Shown: positions 12,383-21,567, counted from the first letter of the stretch. The stretch is DNA of 64,000 nt from Xanthomarina sp. F1114 (GCF_026410255.1 NZ_JAPMLL010000002.1:1-64000); one strand, 5' to 3'. Translations and numbers: made by a program. The notes: generated from the sequence alone by a model not told the origin.

Positions 12383-14482
12383 CTATTCTTTAGATTTAAG
12401 AAATTTAGGATTTATATACAGTTTGCCATCTTTTAGTTTCTGCCAGTAAACCTTCATATCTGCATTTATTTCAGGAGCCATAATGTACAATCCTATAATA
12501 TTTGGGAAAGACATAGCTAAGATCATCATATCGGCAAAACTTAATACAGCCCCTAAACTTACAGAAGCACCCAACACCACAAAACCTAAGTACATTAGTT
12601 TATAAACCAATTCAAGTTTCTTACTTCTTCCAAAAAGGTAACTCCAAGAACGCATGCCATAGTAAGACCAGGAAACCATGGTGGAAAAAGCAAATAGAAA
12701 TACAGCTATGGCTAATACTACTGGAAACCAAGTAACAACGCTACCAAAGGCGTCAGCTGTTAATTCCACTCCTCCTAATCCACTACTGGTTACATGTTTG
12801 CCTGTAAATATTAAAACTAAAGCAGTCATGGTACAAACCAGCATGGTATCTATAAATGGCTCTACTAAAGAAGTAAAACCATCTGCAATAGGATAATTAG
12901 TTTTAGAAGCACTATGGGCAATTGCAGCAGAACCAACTCCTGCTTCACTAGAAAAAGCAGCCCGTTGCAGACCTATAATCAGTACTCCAATAAACCCTCC
13001 TTTTAAAGCTTCAGCAGAGAAAGCTCCGTCAACAATAGCAAGCAAAGCACCGCCAAGATATTCAAGATGATGACCTATAACCACTAAACAGCCTAGCACA
13101 TATAAAATAGCCATAACAGGAACTACTTTTGCAGTTACATTAGCAATACTTTTAATTCCCCCAATAATGACTGCTCCTACCAGAGCTGCAAAACCAATTC
13201 CGAACCAGAATCCCTGACCTTGTAAAACTGGAATTTGTTCTGATACTATTTTAAAAGCTTGATTAGATTGCAACATATTACCACCTCCAAAAGATGCTCC
13301 TACTCCAAGAACAGCAAAAAGTATAGCTAAGAATTTCCCCAAACGCTTTAGATTTCTTTTTTCTAAACCATAACGTAAATAATTCATAGGTCCACCAAAG
13401 ATGCGTCCTTCTTTATCAATAAATCGGTATTTTACTCCCAAAGTACATTCGGCAAATTTTAAAGACATTCCGAAGAACCCTGCAAGAAACATCCAAAAAG
13501 TAGCTCCTGCACCACCTAAAGATATTGCAACAGCAACCCCTGCAATATTCCCTAATCCCACTGTAGCCGATACAGCAGTAGCCATAGCCTGAAAATGCGT
13601 TATAGTTCCAGGTGCATTTGGATCGTCGTATTTCCCTCTTGCTAAATCTATGGAATGTCGGAAACCACGAATATTTACAAATTTTAGACGCAGAGTAAAA
13701 AATATACTTCCAAGAATAAGCCAAACAACAATAAATGGAATGGTATTCTTTTTAATATCTCCATTGGGATGTAAGAGAGGTTGAGGAGAATCGAATTCAA
13801 TTAGTCCTAATACAGGAGCTTTATAAGAACCTATTTCAGGCATTCTAGAAATTGTACTTCCTTTTTCTGATACCTGTTCTAAAACACCATCAGCTGGAGC
13901 ATAAATAGGCAATTCTATGTTATTATTACTTTCTAGCAATGCAAGCTTCTCTCCTTGTTTAACTTGTTCTCCTTCGGCTACTAACCATTTTTTTACCTGG
14001 TATTCCTCATTCGTTTTCACATCGCTTGTTTGCAGCGTAATATCTCTATGAGAGGCATAAACAACGGGGTCGTATACACCCAGAGTAGCAAAAGCATCCC
14101 AAAACAGAACAGCTCCTAACACATCTACAGCTGGCTGCACTTTACTATTAAAAATTTCGGTAATTGATTTTGCCGGGATAGTAAATTCCTTAGTAATTGT
14201 ATTTCCTGAAGCATCACTAACAACAACAGAGTGCTCCATACCTTCAATCAACCCAACCGATTCTACTGAATCTATGGAGGTATTTACATTACTCCATTTG
14301 TACTCATATGGTGCTGTACCTCCTTCTACCTGAATAATTGCAACTCCATTATTTATTTCGGAGGACGGATTTATTAGTTCCAAGTTTACAACCATTTCAC
14401 CGGTGGATTGAGCTTGAGCTATAGCATTAGTAAAAGTAAAGAGTAACAGTGCCCAAAAGGCAAAACATCTGGTATTTATCAT
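12383..14482 (-). CDS. AgcS-family sodium:amino-acid symporter with N-terminal Ig-like and barrel-sandwich domains
   Basis: Residues about 245-690 are a normal alanine/glycine:cation symporter: RLKFVNIRGFRHSIDLARGK, then THFQAMATAVSATVGLGNIAG, GPMNYLRYGL and AFSSEAGVGSAAIAH. Ahead of it are a signal peptide (residues 1-24), an Ig/SprB-repeat-like domain (about 35-105, VEGGTAPYEYKWSN) and a putative first membrane helix (about 115-140). A biotinyl/lipoyl-like barrel-sandwich domain follows (about 150-230, VAEGEQVKQGEKLALLES and APADGVLEQV). The place where carrier proteins have the modified Lys in MKM reads NNNIEL, so covalent modification is unlikely. The extra domains should lie outside the inner membrane. 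The usual family length is about 450-550 residues, so 699 is long. The substrate is probably alanine or glycine, by family only. Confidence 0.88.
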   Translation of the reverse strand: MINTRCFAFWALLLFTFTNAIAQAQSTGEMVVNLELINPSSEINNGVAIIQVEGGTAPYEYKWSNVNTSIDSVESVGLIEGMEHSVVVSDASGNTITKEFTIPAKSITEIFNSKVQPAVDVLGAVLFWDAFATLGVYDPVVYASHRDITLQTSDVKTNEEYQVKKWLVAEGEQVKQGEKLALLESNNNIELPIYAPADGVLEQVSEKGSTISRMPEIGSYKAPVLGLIEFDSPQPLLHPNGDIKKNTIPFIVVWLILGSIFFTLRLKFVNIRGFRHSIDLARGKYDDPNAPGTITHFQAMATAVSATVGLGNIAGVAVAISLGGAGATFWMFLAGFFGMSLKFAECTLGVKYRFIDKEGRIFGGPMNYLRYGLEKRNLKRLGKFLAILFAVLGVGASFGGGNMLQSNQAFKIVSEQIPVLQGQGFWFGIGFAALVGAVIIGGIKSIANVTAKVVPVMAILYVLGCLVVIGHHLEYLGGALLAIVDGAFSAEALKGGFIGVLIIGLQRAAFSSEAGVGSAAIAHSASKTNYPIADGFTSLVEPFIDTMLVCTMTALVLIFTGKHVTSSGLGGVELTADAFGSVVTWFPVVLAIAVFLFAFSTMVSWSYYGMRSWSYLFGRSKKLELVYKLMYLGFVVLGASVSLGAVLSFADMMILAMSFPNIIGLYIMAPEINADMKVYWQKLKDGKLYINPKFLKSKE

Positions 14483-14876
14483 CTAAAAATTAAGAATTCG
14501 CAATTTATAAATTGAAAAATCACAATTTAGTGATAAACATAGGTCCTCCCAAGATAATCAAGCTCTTTTTTATAAAAGGATTGGAAACCAAATATAAGTC
14601 AGGCAGTTTAAGCTGCTTGTTTATTTATATTGCATAAAGCACTCTTCTGTTAACCAAGCGCATGGATATACATCCCTATTTAAAAACCTGGACGAAACTG
14701 CTTATTACTAAAAATAATAGGTTGTAGGTTTCTATTTCTTAATATAGATGAATATCAATTTACAATTAGAGCTAATTTATATTAGTGTTTAAAAAATAAA
14801 CCCCTCGAAAACCCATAATTAGGATCAGTTCGAAGGGTATTTTTATATTAGAAAATATATTATTTTATCTAATTGT
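14483..14876. other. Intergenic spacer with terminator
   Basis: This region holds the terminator of the upstream minus-strand gene (14800-14838) and a perfect 14-bp palindrome at 14501-14514, about 20 nt before the AgcS start. I see no open frame, RNA gene or clear -7 box. Confidence 0.5.
14800..14838 (-). terminator. Rho-independent terminator of the glutamate-synthase-like gene
   Basis: Arms of 10 bp at 14800-14809 and 14829-14838 pair on the minus strand with one G-T wobble. A T-rich run follows at 14791-14799. Confidence 0.7.
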
Positions 14877-16472
14877 TTATGGGTGAACTCCCCAGCGCGT
14901 TTTATCAGCAAACATAAAATCCATTTTATATTTCTCTGGAATATTACCGTTAAGCATGCATCCTGGTTTGATAGATGGGAAAAGTTCTTCGTAAGTAATC
15001 ATATCATTAAAAGAAATACGACGATAAATATGAGAACGTGTTAAATTATCCGATTCATCTAAACCGGTAGCCCCTAGGAGTTCAACGAAATTTTTCAAGG
15101 TTTTTTCATGATACTTAGCCACTCGAACTTTTTTATCTTCAGGAACTAATCCAACGGTTAAACTTGGATCCTGAGTTGTTATTCCTGTAGGACATTTATT
15201 TGTATTACATAGTAAAGCTTGAATACAACCTAATGCCAACATCATAGATCGAGCTTGATAACATCCATCTGCACCTAAAGCAATAGCACGAGCTACGTGA
15301 AAAGCAGAGCTTATTTTACCCGAAGCAATAATCTTAATATGTTGTCTAATACCCATACCTCTTAGTATGTTGTGCACAAAATCAAGACCGTCTATTAAAG
15401 GAGCTCCTACATAATTACTAAACTCTGGTGGCGCAGCACCAGTTCCTCCTTCCCCTCCATCTACAGCAATATAATCTGGATATATATCTAAATCCACCAT
15501 GGCCTGACATATGGATATAAACTCACTTTTATAACCAATACATAATTTAAATCCAACTGGTTTTCCACCCGATAAATCTCTCAAAGTTTTAATAAACTTC
15601 ACCATTTCTACTGGGGTATCAAAAGCCGAATGAAAAGGAGGTGACGATACTTTAACATGAGGTTTAATATGTCGGATTCTAGCAATTTCTTCTGAGTTTT
15701 TTTCGGCTGGTAGAATACCACCATGCCCCGGTTTAGCACCTTGAGAAATTTTAAGTTCTATCATTTTAACATGTGGATGTTTCGCTTTTTCTGCAAAAAG
15801 TTCTGGATTAAACTTTCCATCTTCGGTTCTACACCCAAAATAAGCTGTTCCAATTTGCCATATCAAATCTCCGCCATGCTTTAAATGGTAGTCACTCAAC
15901 CCACCTTCTCCTGTATTATGAGCAAAATTTCCAATTTTAGCACCTCCATTCAGAGACTCAACGGCAGCAGCACTAAGAGCACCAAAACTCATAGCAGAAA
16001 TATTTAAAATACTGGCAGAGTAAGGCTGTGCACAATCTTTATTACCAATCATTATTCGAGGATCATGATTTAAGGTATCAAACGCTTTTGGAGCTATTGA
16101 GTGACATATCCATTCATAGCCCTCATCGTAGACGTCTAATTGTGTTCCAAAAGGAATTGTATCCCTTACGTCTTTTGCTCTTTGATAAACCGTGGAGCGA
16201 TCTACTCTATTAAATGGACGACCATCAATATCAGATTCAATAAAGTACTGATACATTTTAGGACGTAATTCTTCTAATACAAAACGCAGTCGTCCAAACA
16301 CAGGGTAATTTCGCATAATAGTATGCTTAGTTTGGAAAATATCATAATATCCTAAGACAGTAAATATTAATACAATTCCAAAAAGCACATACCAGTTTGG
16401 ACTTACATACAAGCTTAAAGCAAGTGTTATCAACAATAAAATAGTTGATATAACATAAAATTGAATACGCAT
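14877..16472 (-). CDS. FMN-binding glutamate synthase family protein (GltB domain 2 type)
   Basis: The 531-residue protein matches the FMN / Fe-S central domain of glutamate synthase (glutamate formation from 2-oxoglutarate and ammonia). It lacks the N-terminal glutaminase domain, as in single-domain GltS-like proteins. Two N-terminal membrane helices (residues about 5-22 and 28-45) would tether it to the inner membrane. Signature pieces are VDGGEGGTGAAPPEF (FMN phosphate site), IASGKISSAFHVARAIALGADG, and the 3Fe-4S cluster region CIQALLCNTNKCPTGI with three Cys. It stands alone, with its own terminator and a 0.5 kb upstream spacer. Whether it makes glutamate or has another substrate is not shown by the sequence. 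Confidence 0.88.
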   Translation of the reverse strand: MRIQFYVISTILLLITLALSLYVSPNWYVLFGIVLIFTVLGYYDIFQTKHTIMRNYPVFGRLRFVLEELRPKMYQYFIESDIDGRPFNRVDRSTVYQRAKDVRDTIPFGTQLDVYDEGYEWICHSIAPKAFDTLNHDPRIMIGNKDCAQPYSASILNISAMSFGALSAAAVESLNGGAKIGNFAHNTGEGGLSDYHLKHGGDLIWQIGTAYFGCRTEDGKFNPELFAEKAKHPHVKMIELKISQGAKPGHGGILPAEKNSEEIARIRHIKPHVKVSSPPFHSAFDTPVEMVKFIKTLRDLSGGKPVGFKLCIGYKSEFISICQAMVDLDIYPDYIAVDGGEGGTGAAPPEFSNYVGAPLIDGLDFVHNILRGMGIRQHIKIIASGKISSAFHVARAIALGADGCYQARSMMLALGCIQALLCNTNKCPTGITTQDPSLTVGLVPEDKKVRVAKYHEKTLKNFVELLGATGLDESDNLTRSHIYRRISFNDMITYEELFPSIKPGCMLNGNIPEKYKMDFMFADKTRWGVHP

Positions 16473-16927
16473 AATAGTGGTTTTACCAAATTAAAAGCTA
16501 CATCTCAAAACATCAACATAGCTATTTATAAACTTAAATACTTAATAACTAACAACTTGAGTTTACTCATTAATTTGTGCAAATTACATTATAATTTGAA
16601 ATAAGCCTAAAATTCAAGTTAAAGAAATAGAAGTGTATTTATAAAAGTATTTCTAAGGTTATTTGAAGGTTTCACGCTTATAAAAGCAACTAACTTTTAC
16701 CATAAGAAAGGTTTTATCTCTTATTAACGTAAACCAATTTTACTAAAACATTCAGATACTAAATATACGAATTAGAGCTACTCCCTGTCAAATATTTTTT
16801 CTAAAAAAAATAATTTCAAACCCCCTCTTTAAGAAAGAATTTTTATTAAAAACCTACCACATACTGCTAATTGCATTCTAAATCCCTCACTTTCAACACC
16901 GTCATACAAGGTTGTTCTAATTTTATT

Positions 16928-16943
16928 TTTAGACTAGACTAAA
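16928..16943. promoter_or_regulatory. Candidate operator 1, TTTAG-N6-CTAAA
   Basis: This palindrome lies just upstream of the -33 element of the di-heme operon, inside a larger inverted repeat (16926-16945, 7-bp arms). The same half sites with the same 6-nt gap recur exactly 43 bp downstream. Confidence 0.55.
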
Positions 16944-16949
16944 AATATA

Positions 16950-16980
16950 TTTGTGTAATTGTATATAATGTTTAGTTTTG
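16950..16980 (+). promoter_or_regulatory. Canonical Bacteroidota promoter of the di-heme/Rieske/porin operon
   Basis: A TTTG at 16950-16953 is followed after 19 nt by TAGTTTTG at 16973-16980. This is the textbook Bacteroidota -33/-7 arrangement. The ATG at 16997 is only 16 nt downstream, so the leader should be very short. A second possible -7 box, TATATTTG, occupies 16946-16953. Confidence 0.7.
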
Positions 16981-16986
16981 TCTAAA
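16971..16986. promoter_or_regulatory. Candidate operator 2, TTTAG-N6-CTAAA, overlapping the -7 box
   Basis: This second copy of the palindrome covers the -7 element and the probable start point, which is where a repressor would act. It shares both half sites with the copy at 16928-16943. Confidence 0.55.
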
Positions 16987-16996
16987 ACTATTAAAA

Positions 16997-18193
16997 ATGA
17001 GAATGAATATTTATTTATTAGCTAGTCTATTACTCTTTCCATTACTTTTTTCTTGCGAGGTCTTAGGTCCTGCAGAGCCTGAAGACTACGAATTATTAGA
17101 TGGTCCAGTAGAAGATTTAACCATGGCGGAGATAAAGCGATTTATTGAAGGAGATGTTGCCTTTAATGATCAAATATTTACCGTTGAAACAGGATTAGGA
17201 CCTATTTTTACCGGAACTAGCTGTGTTAGTTGCCATGCTGGAGATGGTAAAGGACATCCTTTTGTTAAGTTTACACGCTTTGGACAATCCTTCCCAGGAG
17301 TTAATAATTATTTAAACCAGGGTGGACCACAACTACAAAATAAAGCTATTCCAGGCTACGAACCTGAAATTCTACCATCTGGTGCGCCACATTCAAGTTT
17401 AGTCGCTCCCATTGTTACAGGTCTAGGGTTCTTAGACGCTGTTAGCGACCAGGATATTATTGACATGTCTGATCCAGACGATTTAGATGGCGATGGTATT
17501 AGTGGACGTGTACATTGGAACACGCGCCCAGATTATGTTAGCGATCGTCCAGGAACCATAACTTTAGATGGAAAATACATTAGTCGTTTTGGAAAAAAAG
17601 CAAGAGTCTATGATCTCTTACATCAAACAGCAGATGCCTATAATCAAGATATTGGGATTACATCTTATTTTGAACCATATGATACCTATAGTGGAGACAA
17701 ACTTAATCCGGAAATTGATAGGCAAACTATTAGTGATGTTGTTTTCTACTTAAAAACTCTAAAAGCGCCAATCCCTAGAGATCAAGATAATCCGGATGTC
17801 ATAGCCGGAAAAGCTTTATTTCAAAATATTCAATGTGCAAGTTGCCACAAACCAACATTAGAAACGGGATACTCTCCAATAGAAGCTATTTCATTTAAGG
17901 AGTTCCATCCATATACAGATTTACTTTTACACGATATGGGACCCGAGCTCGACGATGGCTACACAGAAGGTTACGCATATTCTAACGAATGGAGAACAGC
18001 TCCATTATGGGGAATTGGATTATCTAAAGATTCACAAGGTGGTCAGTATTATTTGCTTCACGATGGAAGAGCAAGAAGTATAGAAGAGGCTATTTTATAT
18101 CACGGAGGGGAAGCTGAGAATTCCAAAAACATGTATCAGGGCTTAGATCAAAATGAAAAAAGCCAACTTTTAAAATTTATCGAATCTCTGTAA
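16997..18193 (+). CDS. Di-heme oxidoreductase family lipoprotein (thiol-oxidoreductase-like)
   Basis: The 398-residue protein begins with a lipoprotein signal (LLFSC, Cys at residue 20), so it is anchored in the periplasm or outer membrane. It has two c-type heme motifs, CVSCH near residue 76 and CASCH near residue 281. It also has the family's GLGFLDAVSDQDI and WRTAPLWGIGLS blocks and a C-terminal LLHDGRARSIEEAILYHGGEA block. Proteins of this family (PF06537) resemble MauG-type di-heme peroxidases and are often found with iron-regulated imelysin genes. It leads an operon with a Rieske protein (12-nt gap) and a porin, suggesting a periplasmic redox job. The electron donor and substrate are unknown. 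Confidence 0.88.
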   Translation: MRMNIYLLASLLLFPLLFSCEVLGPAEPEDYELLDGPVEDLTMAEIKRFIEGDVAFNDQIFTVETGLGPIFTGTSCVSCHAGDGKGHPFVKFTRFGQSFPGVNNYLNQGGPQLQNKAIPGYEPEILPSGAPHSSLVAPIVTGLGFLDAVSDQDIIDMSDPDDLDGDGISGRVHWNTRPDYVSDRPGTITLDGKYISRFGKKARVYDLLHQTADAYNQDIGITSYFEPYDTYSGDKLNPEIDRQTISDVVFYLKTLKAPIPRDQDNPDVIAGKALFQNIQCASCHKPTLETGYSPIEAISFKEFHPYTDLLLHDMGPELDDGYTEGYAYSNEWRTAPLWGIGLSKDSQGGQYYLLHDGRARSIEEAILYHGGEAENSKNMYQGLDQNEKSQLLKFIESL

Positions 18194-18204
18194 CAACTTC
18201 ACTA

Positions 18205-18645
18205 ATGAATAGAAAAAAATTTATAAAAACTTGTGGAATTGCTTTCGTAGGTCTCCCTTTTGCTTCAGCACTGTTAACATCTTGCGAAAGTATTTATTAC
18301 GCCACAAATAGCATTCAAAACAATAAAATTATTGTACCTCTTTCAGAATTTGAGATTCCTAAAAAAAACTCAACAGCATATAGAAATTTTGTAATGGTTA
18401 AAACTTCCAATCAGGATTTTCCCATTTGCCTTTATAAAACTGGTGAGAATCAATACACCGCTTCATTAATGAAATGTACACATCGAGGCTGTGAACTTAA
18501 TGTGGGAGGTGGAATATATAGCTGCCCTTGCCATGGAAGTGAATTCGACACAAAAGGTGGTTTATTAGAAGGCCCAGCAGATCAAGACTTAAAAACATTC
18601 AAAACACTTATTAAAAATGAAAACATTCACATTGAAATATCTTAA
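18205..18645 (+). CDS. Exported Rieske [2Fe-2S] protein, probable lipoprotein
   Basis: The 146-residue protein carries both Rieske cluster loops, CTHRGC (about residue 93) and CPCHGS (about residue 111), each supplying one Cys and one His ligand. The N-terminus RKKFIKTCG resembles a Tat signal, and LLTSC gives a lipobox at about residue 27. It would therefore be folded before export and then lipid-anchored. It sits 12 nt after the di-heme gene, and its 3' end overlaps the next gene by 29 nt. An electron-transfer role between the di-heme protein and another carrier is inference from this arrangement. Confidence 0.88.
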   Translation: MNRKKFIKTCGIAFVGLPFASALLTSCESIYYATNSIQNNKIIVPLSEFEIPKKNSTAYRNFVMVKTSNQDFPICLYKTGENQYTASLMKCTHRGCELNVGGGIYSCPCHGSEFDTKGGLLEGPADQDLKTFKTLIKNENIHIEIS

Positions 18646-19858
18646 AATTAATCTCATAATTCTTGGAACATTCTGCTTTAGCTCCACATTTTCTCAAGAA
18701 AATGAAGAGCTTATTACCAACAAGAACAATGAGAAAGCAGAATTAAATATGGATGCCGTTTTTAATAGACCAACATTAGGATTCGATAAAATTCCTGTTA
18801 CTCTTGGAGGTTATCTGGAAGCAAATACCATGTATAGAATAGAAGAAGGAATTACTGAAGGCTTGTCTTTCCAAGCCAGAAGGTTAACTATATTTATGGC
18901 AGCATCCATTTCTGATCGCATTAAATTTTTAACTGAAATAGAATTCGAAGATGGTGGTAAGGAAGTTGCAATTGAATTTGCTGCTTTAGATGTGGCTTTT
19001 CATCCTTTATTCAACTTTCGGGGAGGAATTGTTATGAATCCTATAGGTGCTTTTAACGAAAACCATGACGGTCCAAAATGGGAGTTTGTAGAGCGCCCAG
19101 ATGTTTCGGTAAATATGCTGGCTGCAACCCAGTCTAATGCTGGTTTTGGAGCTTACGGAAAAACCTACTCTGGGAATTGGATTTTTGGTTATGAAGCGTA
19201 TTTAACAAATGGATTTAACAGTAAAATTATCTCTAATGAGCAGGATAAAACCTATTTACCTGCCTATAAAGAGGGAGAGGATATATTTGAAGATAATTTT
19301 AGCGGAAAAGCTATGTTTTCGGGAAAATTAGCCATAAAAAACCGAAATATTGGAGAAATCGGACTATCATATATGGGAGGTGTTTATAACAAGTTTGAAG
19401 ACGATGATGAAGAAGTTGAAGATAAAGCGAGAGTTGATGTTTTGGCAATAGATTGGAACACCACCATCAGGGCTACAGGAACATATATTGTTGGAGAAGC
19501 TGCCTGGGTATGGGTTCAAACACCAGATACATACACTCAACAATATGGAAATAAGCAACAGGGAGTTTTTATGGATATTGTGCAACCTGCTTATAAACGC
19601 AAAATTTTTGAATGGGAGGACGCTACCTTCAACCTAGCTGTTAGATTTGATTATGTCGATTGGAACGTGGGAAAATTTACAGAAACAAACACAAATATTG
19701 GAGATCAAATTATAGCAATAACTCCTGCACTTAGTTTTAGACCTACCCCAAAAACAGTATTTAGAATTAACTACAGATACGAATGGCAAAAAGACATTCT
19801 TAATAATCCTGCAGAAAAAGCTGCAACCTGGTATTTGGGCTTTAGCAGTTATTTTTAA
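18617..19858 (+). CDS. Outer-membrane beta-barrel porin (OprO/OprP-like)
   Basis: The 413-residue protein has a signal peptide (to FSQ, about residue 27). It then shows alternating amphipathic strands typical of phosphate-selective-type porins (GGYLEANTMYRI, FQARRLTIFMAAS, GGIVMNPIGAFNENH) and ends in an aromatic strand closing with Phe (YLGFSSYF), the Bam recognition signal. It overlaps the Rieske gene by 29 nt, so translation is probably coupled. An acidic extramembrane loop (EDDDEEVEDKA) lies near residue 265. The solute is unknown; the redox partners upstream and the operators suggest a metal- or redox-linked nutrient. Confidence 0.8.
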   Translation: MKTFTLKYLKINLIILGTFCFSSTFSQENEELITNKNNEKAELNMDAVFNRPTLGFDKIPVTLGGYLEANTMYRIEEGITEGLSFQARRLTIFMAASISDRIKFLTEIEFEDGGKEVAIEFAALDVAFHPLFNFRGGIVMNPIGAFNENHDGPKWEFVERPDVSVNMLAATQSNAGFGAYGKTYSGNWIFGYEAYLTNGFNSKIISNEQDKTYLPAYKEGEDIFEDNFSGKAMFSGKLAIKNRNIGEIGLSYMGGVYNKFEDDDEEVEDKARVDVLAIDWNTTIRATGTYIVGEAAWVWVQTPDTYTQQYGNKQQGVFMDIVQPAYKRKIFEWEDATFNLAVRFDYVDWNVGKFTETNTNIGDQIIAITPALSFRPTPKTVFRINYRYEWQKDILNNPAEKAATWYLGFSSYF

Positions 19859-20187
19859 TCAGCAATATTTAGATAATAGAGCTAATTAGAAATCTTCAAA
19901 AAAAAAAAAAACACAACAAGATTTAATTTTTATTGAATAATAACTAATACATCAGAGTAACTTCTGATGTTTTAGTTTTAAAGAATTTTTCCTTCACAGA
20001 TATGTAATTATTTTTTCTCAGAATTACTCCACCCACAACACAACACACTAACTAACAGTAAGATATATTCATTCTACACAAATTATTTATTAGATTTATA
20101 GAATATAACCTCGAAATGTCGAGGAAATTCATTTTTAAATTAAATTGATTAAATACAATCAGTTAAGATAAATAAAGGCACTATTTT
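19859..20187. other. Intergenic spacer before the sheath gene
   Basis: It holds the porin terminator (19949-19980) and a perfect small hairpin at 20109-20124 (arms CCTCGA/TCGAGG, loop AATG) about 63 nt before the sheath ATG. No TAnnTTTG box is visible. Confidence 0.55.
19949..19980 (+). terminator. Rho-independent terminator of the di-heme/Rieske/porin operon
   Basis: An 8-bp stem (ACATCAGA/TCTGATGT) with a 6-nt loop is followed by TTTAGTTTT. Confidence 0.75.
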
Positions 20188-21567
20188 ATGGCAAAACATA
20201 CAACTCCTGGTATTTATACTCAAGATCATTCAAATTTCCCACCTTCCATTGTTCCGGTTGAAACGGCAATTCCCGTTTTTATAGGTTATACAGAAAAAGC
20301 TAGATTAGAAGAAGACGGAGATTTATTGAACGTCCCTAAAAGGGTAACTTCAATAAAAGAATATATACAACATTTTGGAACAGCATATCCAGAAAAGGGA
20401 ATAACAATACATGTAGACTCTCAAAAGTCGCCTGAAGAGATAAGTTCTAAAATAACCAACCCTAGTAACTATTTAATGTTTTACTCCTTGCAAGCCTTTT
20501 ATTTAAATGGCGGAGGGTCTTGTTATATTGTCTCTGTTGGAGATTATAAAGAAGAAGGAATAATTAACCAGGAAGCCTTACTAAATGGATTAGAGAAAGC
20601 TGGTGATGAAGGTGAGATTACCCTAATTATTTTTCCGGATGCGATTAATCTAACACTATCAGCAGATTATTATTCTATAATTAAACAGGCATTAAATCAA
20701 TGCAGCCATCTAAAAGATAGGTTTACTATCTGCGATGTTTATATGCATAACAACTCAAACATCAACGATATAGATGTTTTTAGAAATACCCTTGCAGGTT
20801 CCGTAAATGAACTAAAGTATGGAGCAGCTTATTATCCTTATCTTGAAATGCAATTGAATTATTTTTATGAAGACAAGGATATAACTGTCAATAAAAACGG
20901 GATAATAACTACCTTGGACACTTTTGAAATAGACGACAACCCTCTTTTCCATAAGCTCAAGGATTCCATTAATACTCTGCCAGTTATTCTCCCTCCTTCT
21001 TCTGCATTAGCAGGAGTCTATACAAAGGTTGACAATAACCGAGGTGTGTGGAAAGCTCCAGCAAACATTAATATAGACTTTATCACAAAACCAAGCCTAA
21101 ACATAACAAACCAAGATCAAGAAACATTAAATGTAGATATCCTCTCTGGAAAATCCATCAATGCTATACGTACATTTTCAGGGCGTGGAACAGCAGTAGT
21201 TTGGGGAGCAAGAACGTTGGCAGGAAATAACCACGAATGGCGCTACATTTCTACACGTCGTTTCTTCAATATGGTAGAAGAGTCAGTAAGAAAAGCAACC
21301 TATCAATTTGTTTTTGAGCCAAATAAAATGAACACTTGGATTAAAATAAAATCCATGATTAATAACTTTCTAACCCTTCAATGGCGGTCGGGAGCATTAT
21401 CAGGAGCAAAACCAGAGGAAGCTTTCTTTATTAAAATTGGGATGGGTGAAACAATGACTGAAAACGATATTTTAGAAAATAAACTAATTGTTGAAATTGG
21501 GATGGCCATTGTACGTCCGGCTGAGTTTATTGTTTTGAAGTTTATGCAAAACATGCAGGAGAATTAA
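20188..21567 (+). CDS. Contractile-tail sheath protein (phage/eCIS type), solitary
   Basis: The 459-residue protein has both ends of the tail sheath family. The N-terminus has TPGIYTQDHSNFPPSIVPVETAIPVFIGYTEKA. The C-terminus has SGRGTAVVWGARTLAG, YISTRRFFNMVEESVRKA, FEPNKMNTW, LTLQWRSGALSGAKPEEAFF and VEIGMAIVRPAEFIVLKF. Sheath subunits polymerise around the inner tube of phages and extracellular contractile injection systems. No tube, baseplate, spike, LysM or AAA gene is present within the window on either side; the neighbours are a porin operon and the initiator tRNA. It is full length with no frameshift, so it does not look like a decaying remnant. The role of a lone sheath is unknown. 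Confidence 0.9.
   Translation: MAKHTTPGIYTQDHSNFPPSIVPVETAIPVFIGYTEKARLEEDGDLLNVPKRVTSIKEYIQHFGTAYPEKGITIHVDSQKSPEEISSKITNPSNYLMFYSLQAFYLNGGGSCYIVSVGDYKEEGIINQEALLNGLEKAGDEGEITLIIFPDAINLTLSADYYSIIKQALNQCSHLKDRFTICDVYMHNNSNINDIDVFRNTLAGSVNELKYGAAYYPYLEMQLNYFYEDKDITVNKNGIITTLDTFEIDDNPLFHKLKDSINTLPVILPPSSALAGVYTKVDNNRGVWKAPANINIDFITKPSLNITNQDQETLNVDILSGKSINAIRTFSGRGTAVVWGARTLAGNNHEWRYISTRRFFNMVEESVRKATYQFVFEPNKMNTWIKIKSMINNFLTLQWRSGALSGAKPEEAFFIKIGMGETMTENDILENKLIVEIGMAIVRPAEFIVLKFMQNMQEN

Larger units (their letters stand above)
16473..16996. other. Long divergent intergenic region with promoter and paired operators
   Basis: This AT-rich region is 524 bp long. Its right end carries the promoter and twin palindromes listed separately. 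The left 430 bp shows no open frame or RNA fold that I can support. Confidence 0.6.

Noticed and set aside
14501-14514. Operator upstream of the AgcS gene
   Set aside because: The palindrome is perfect but made only of A/T-rich sequence except for its ends, and such palindromes are common by chance here. There is no second copy or promoter context.
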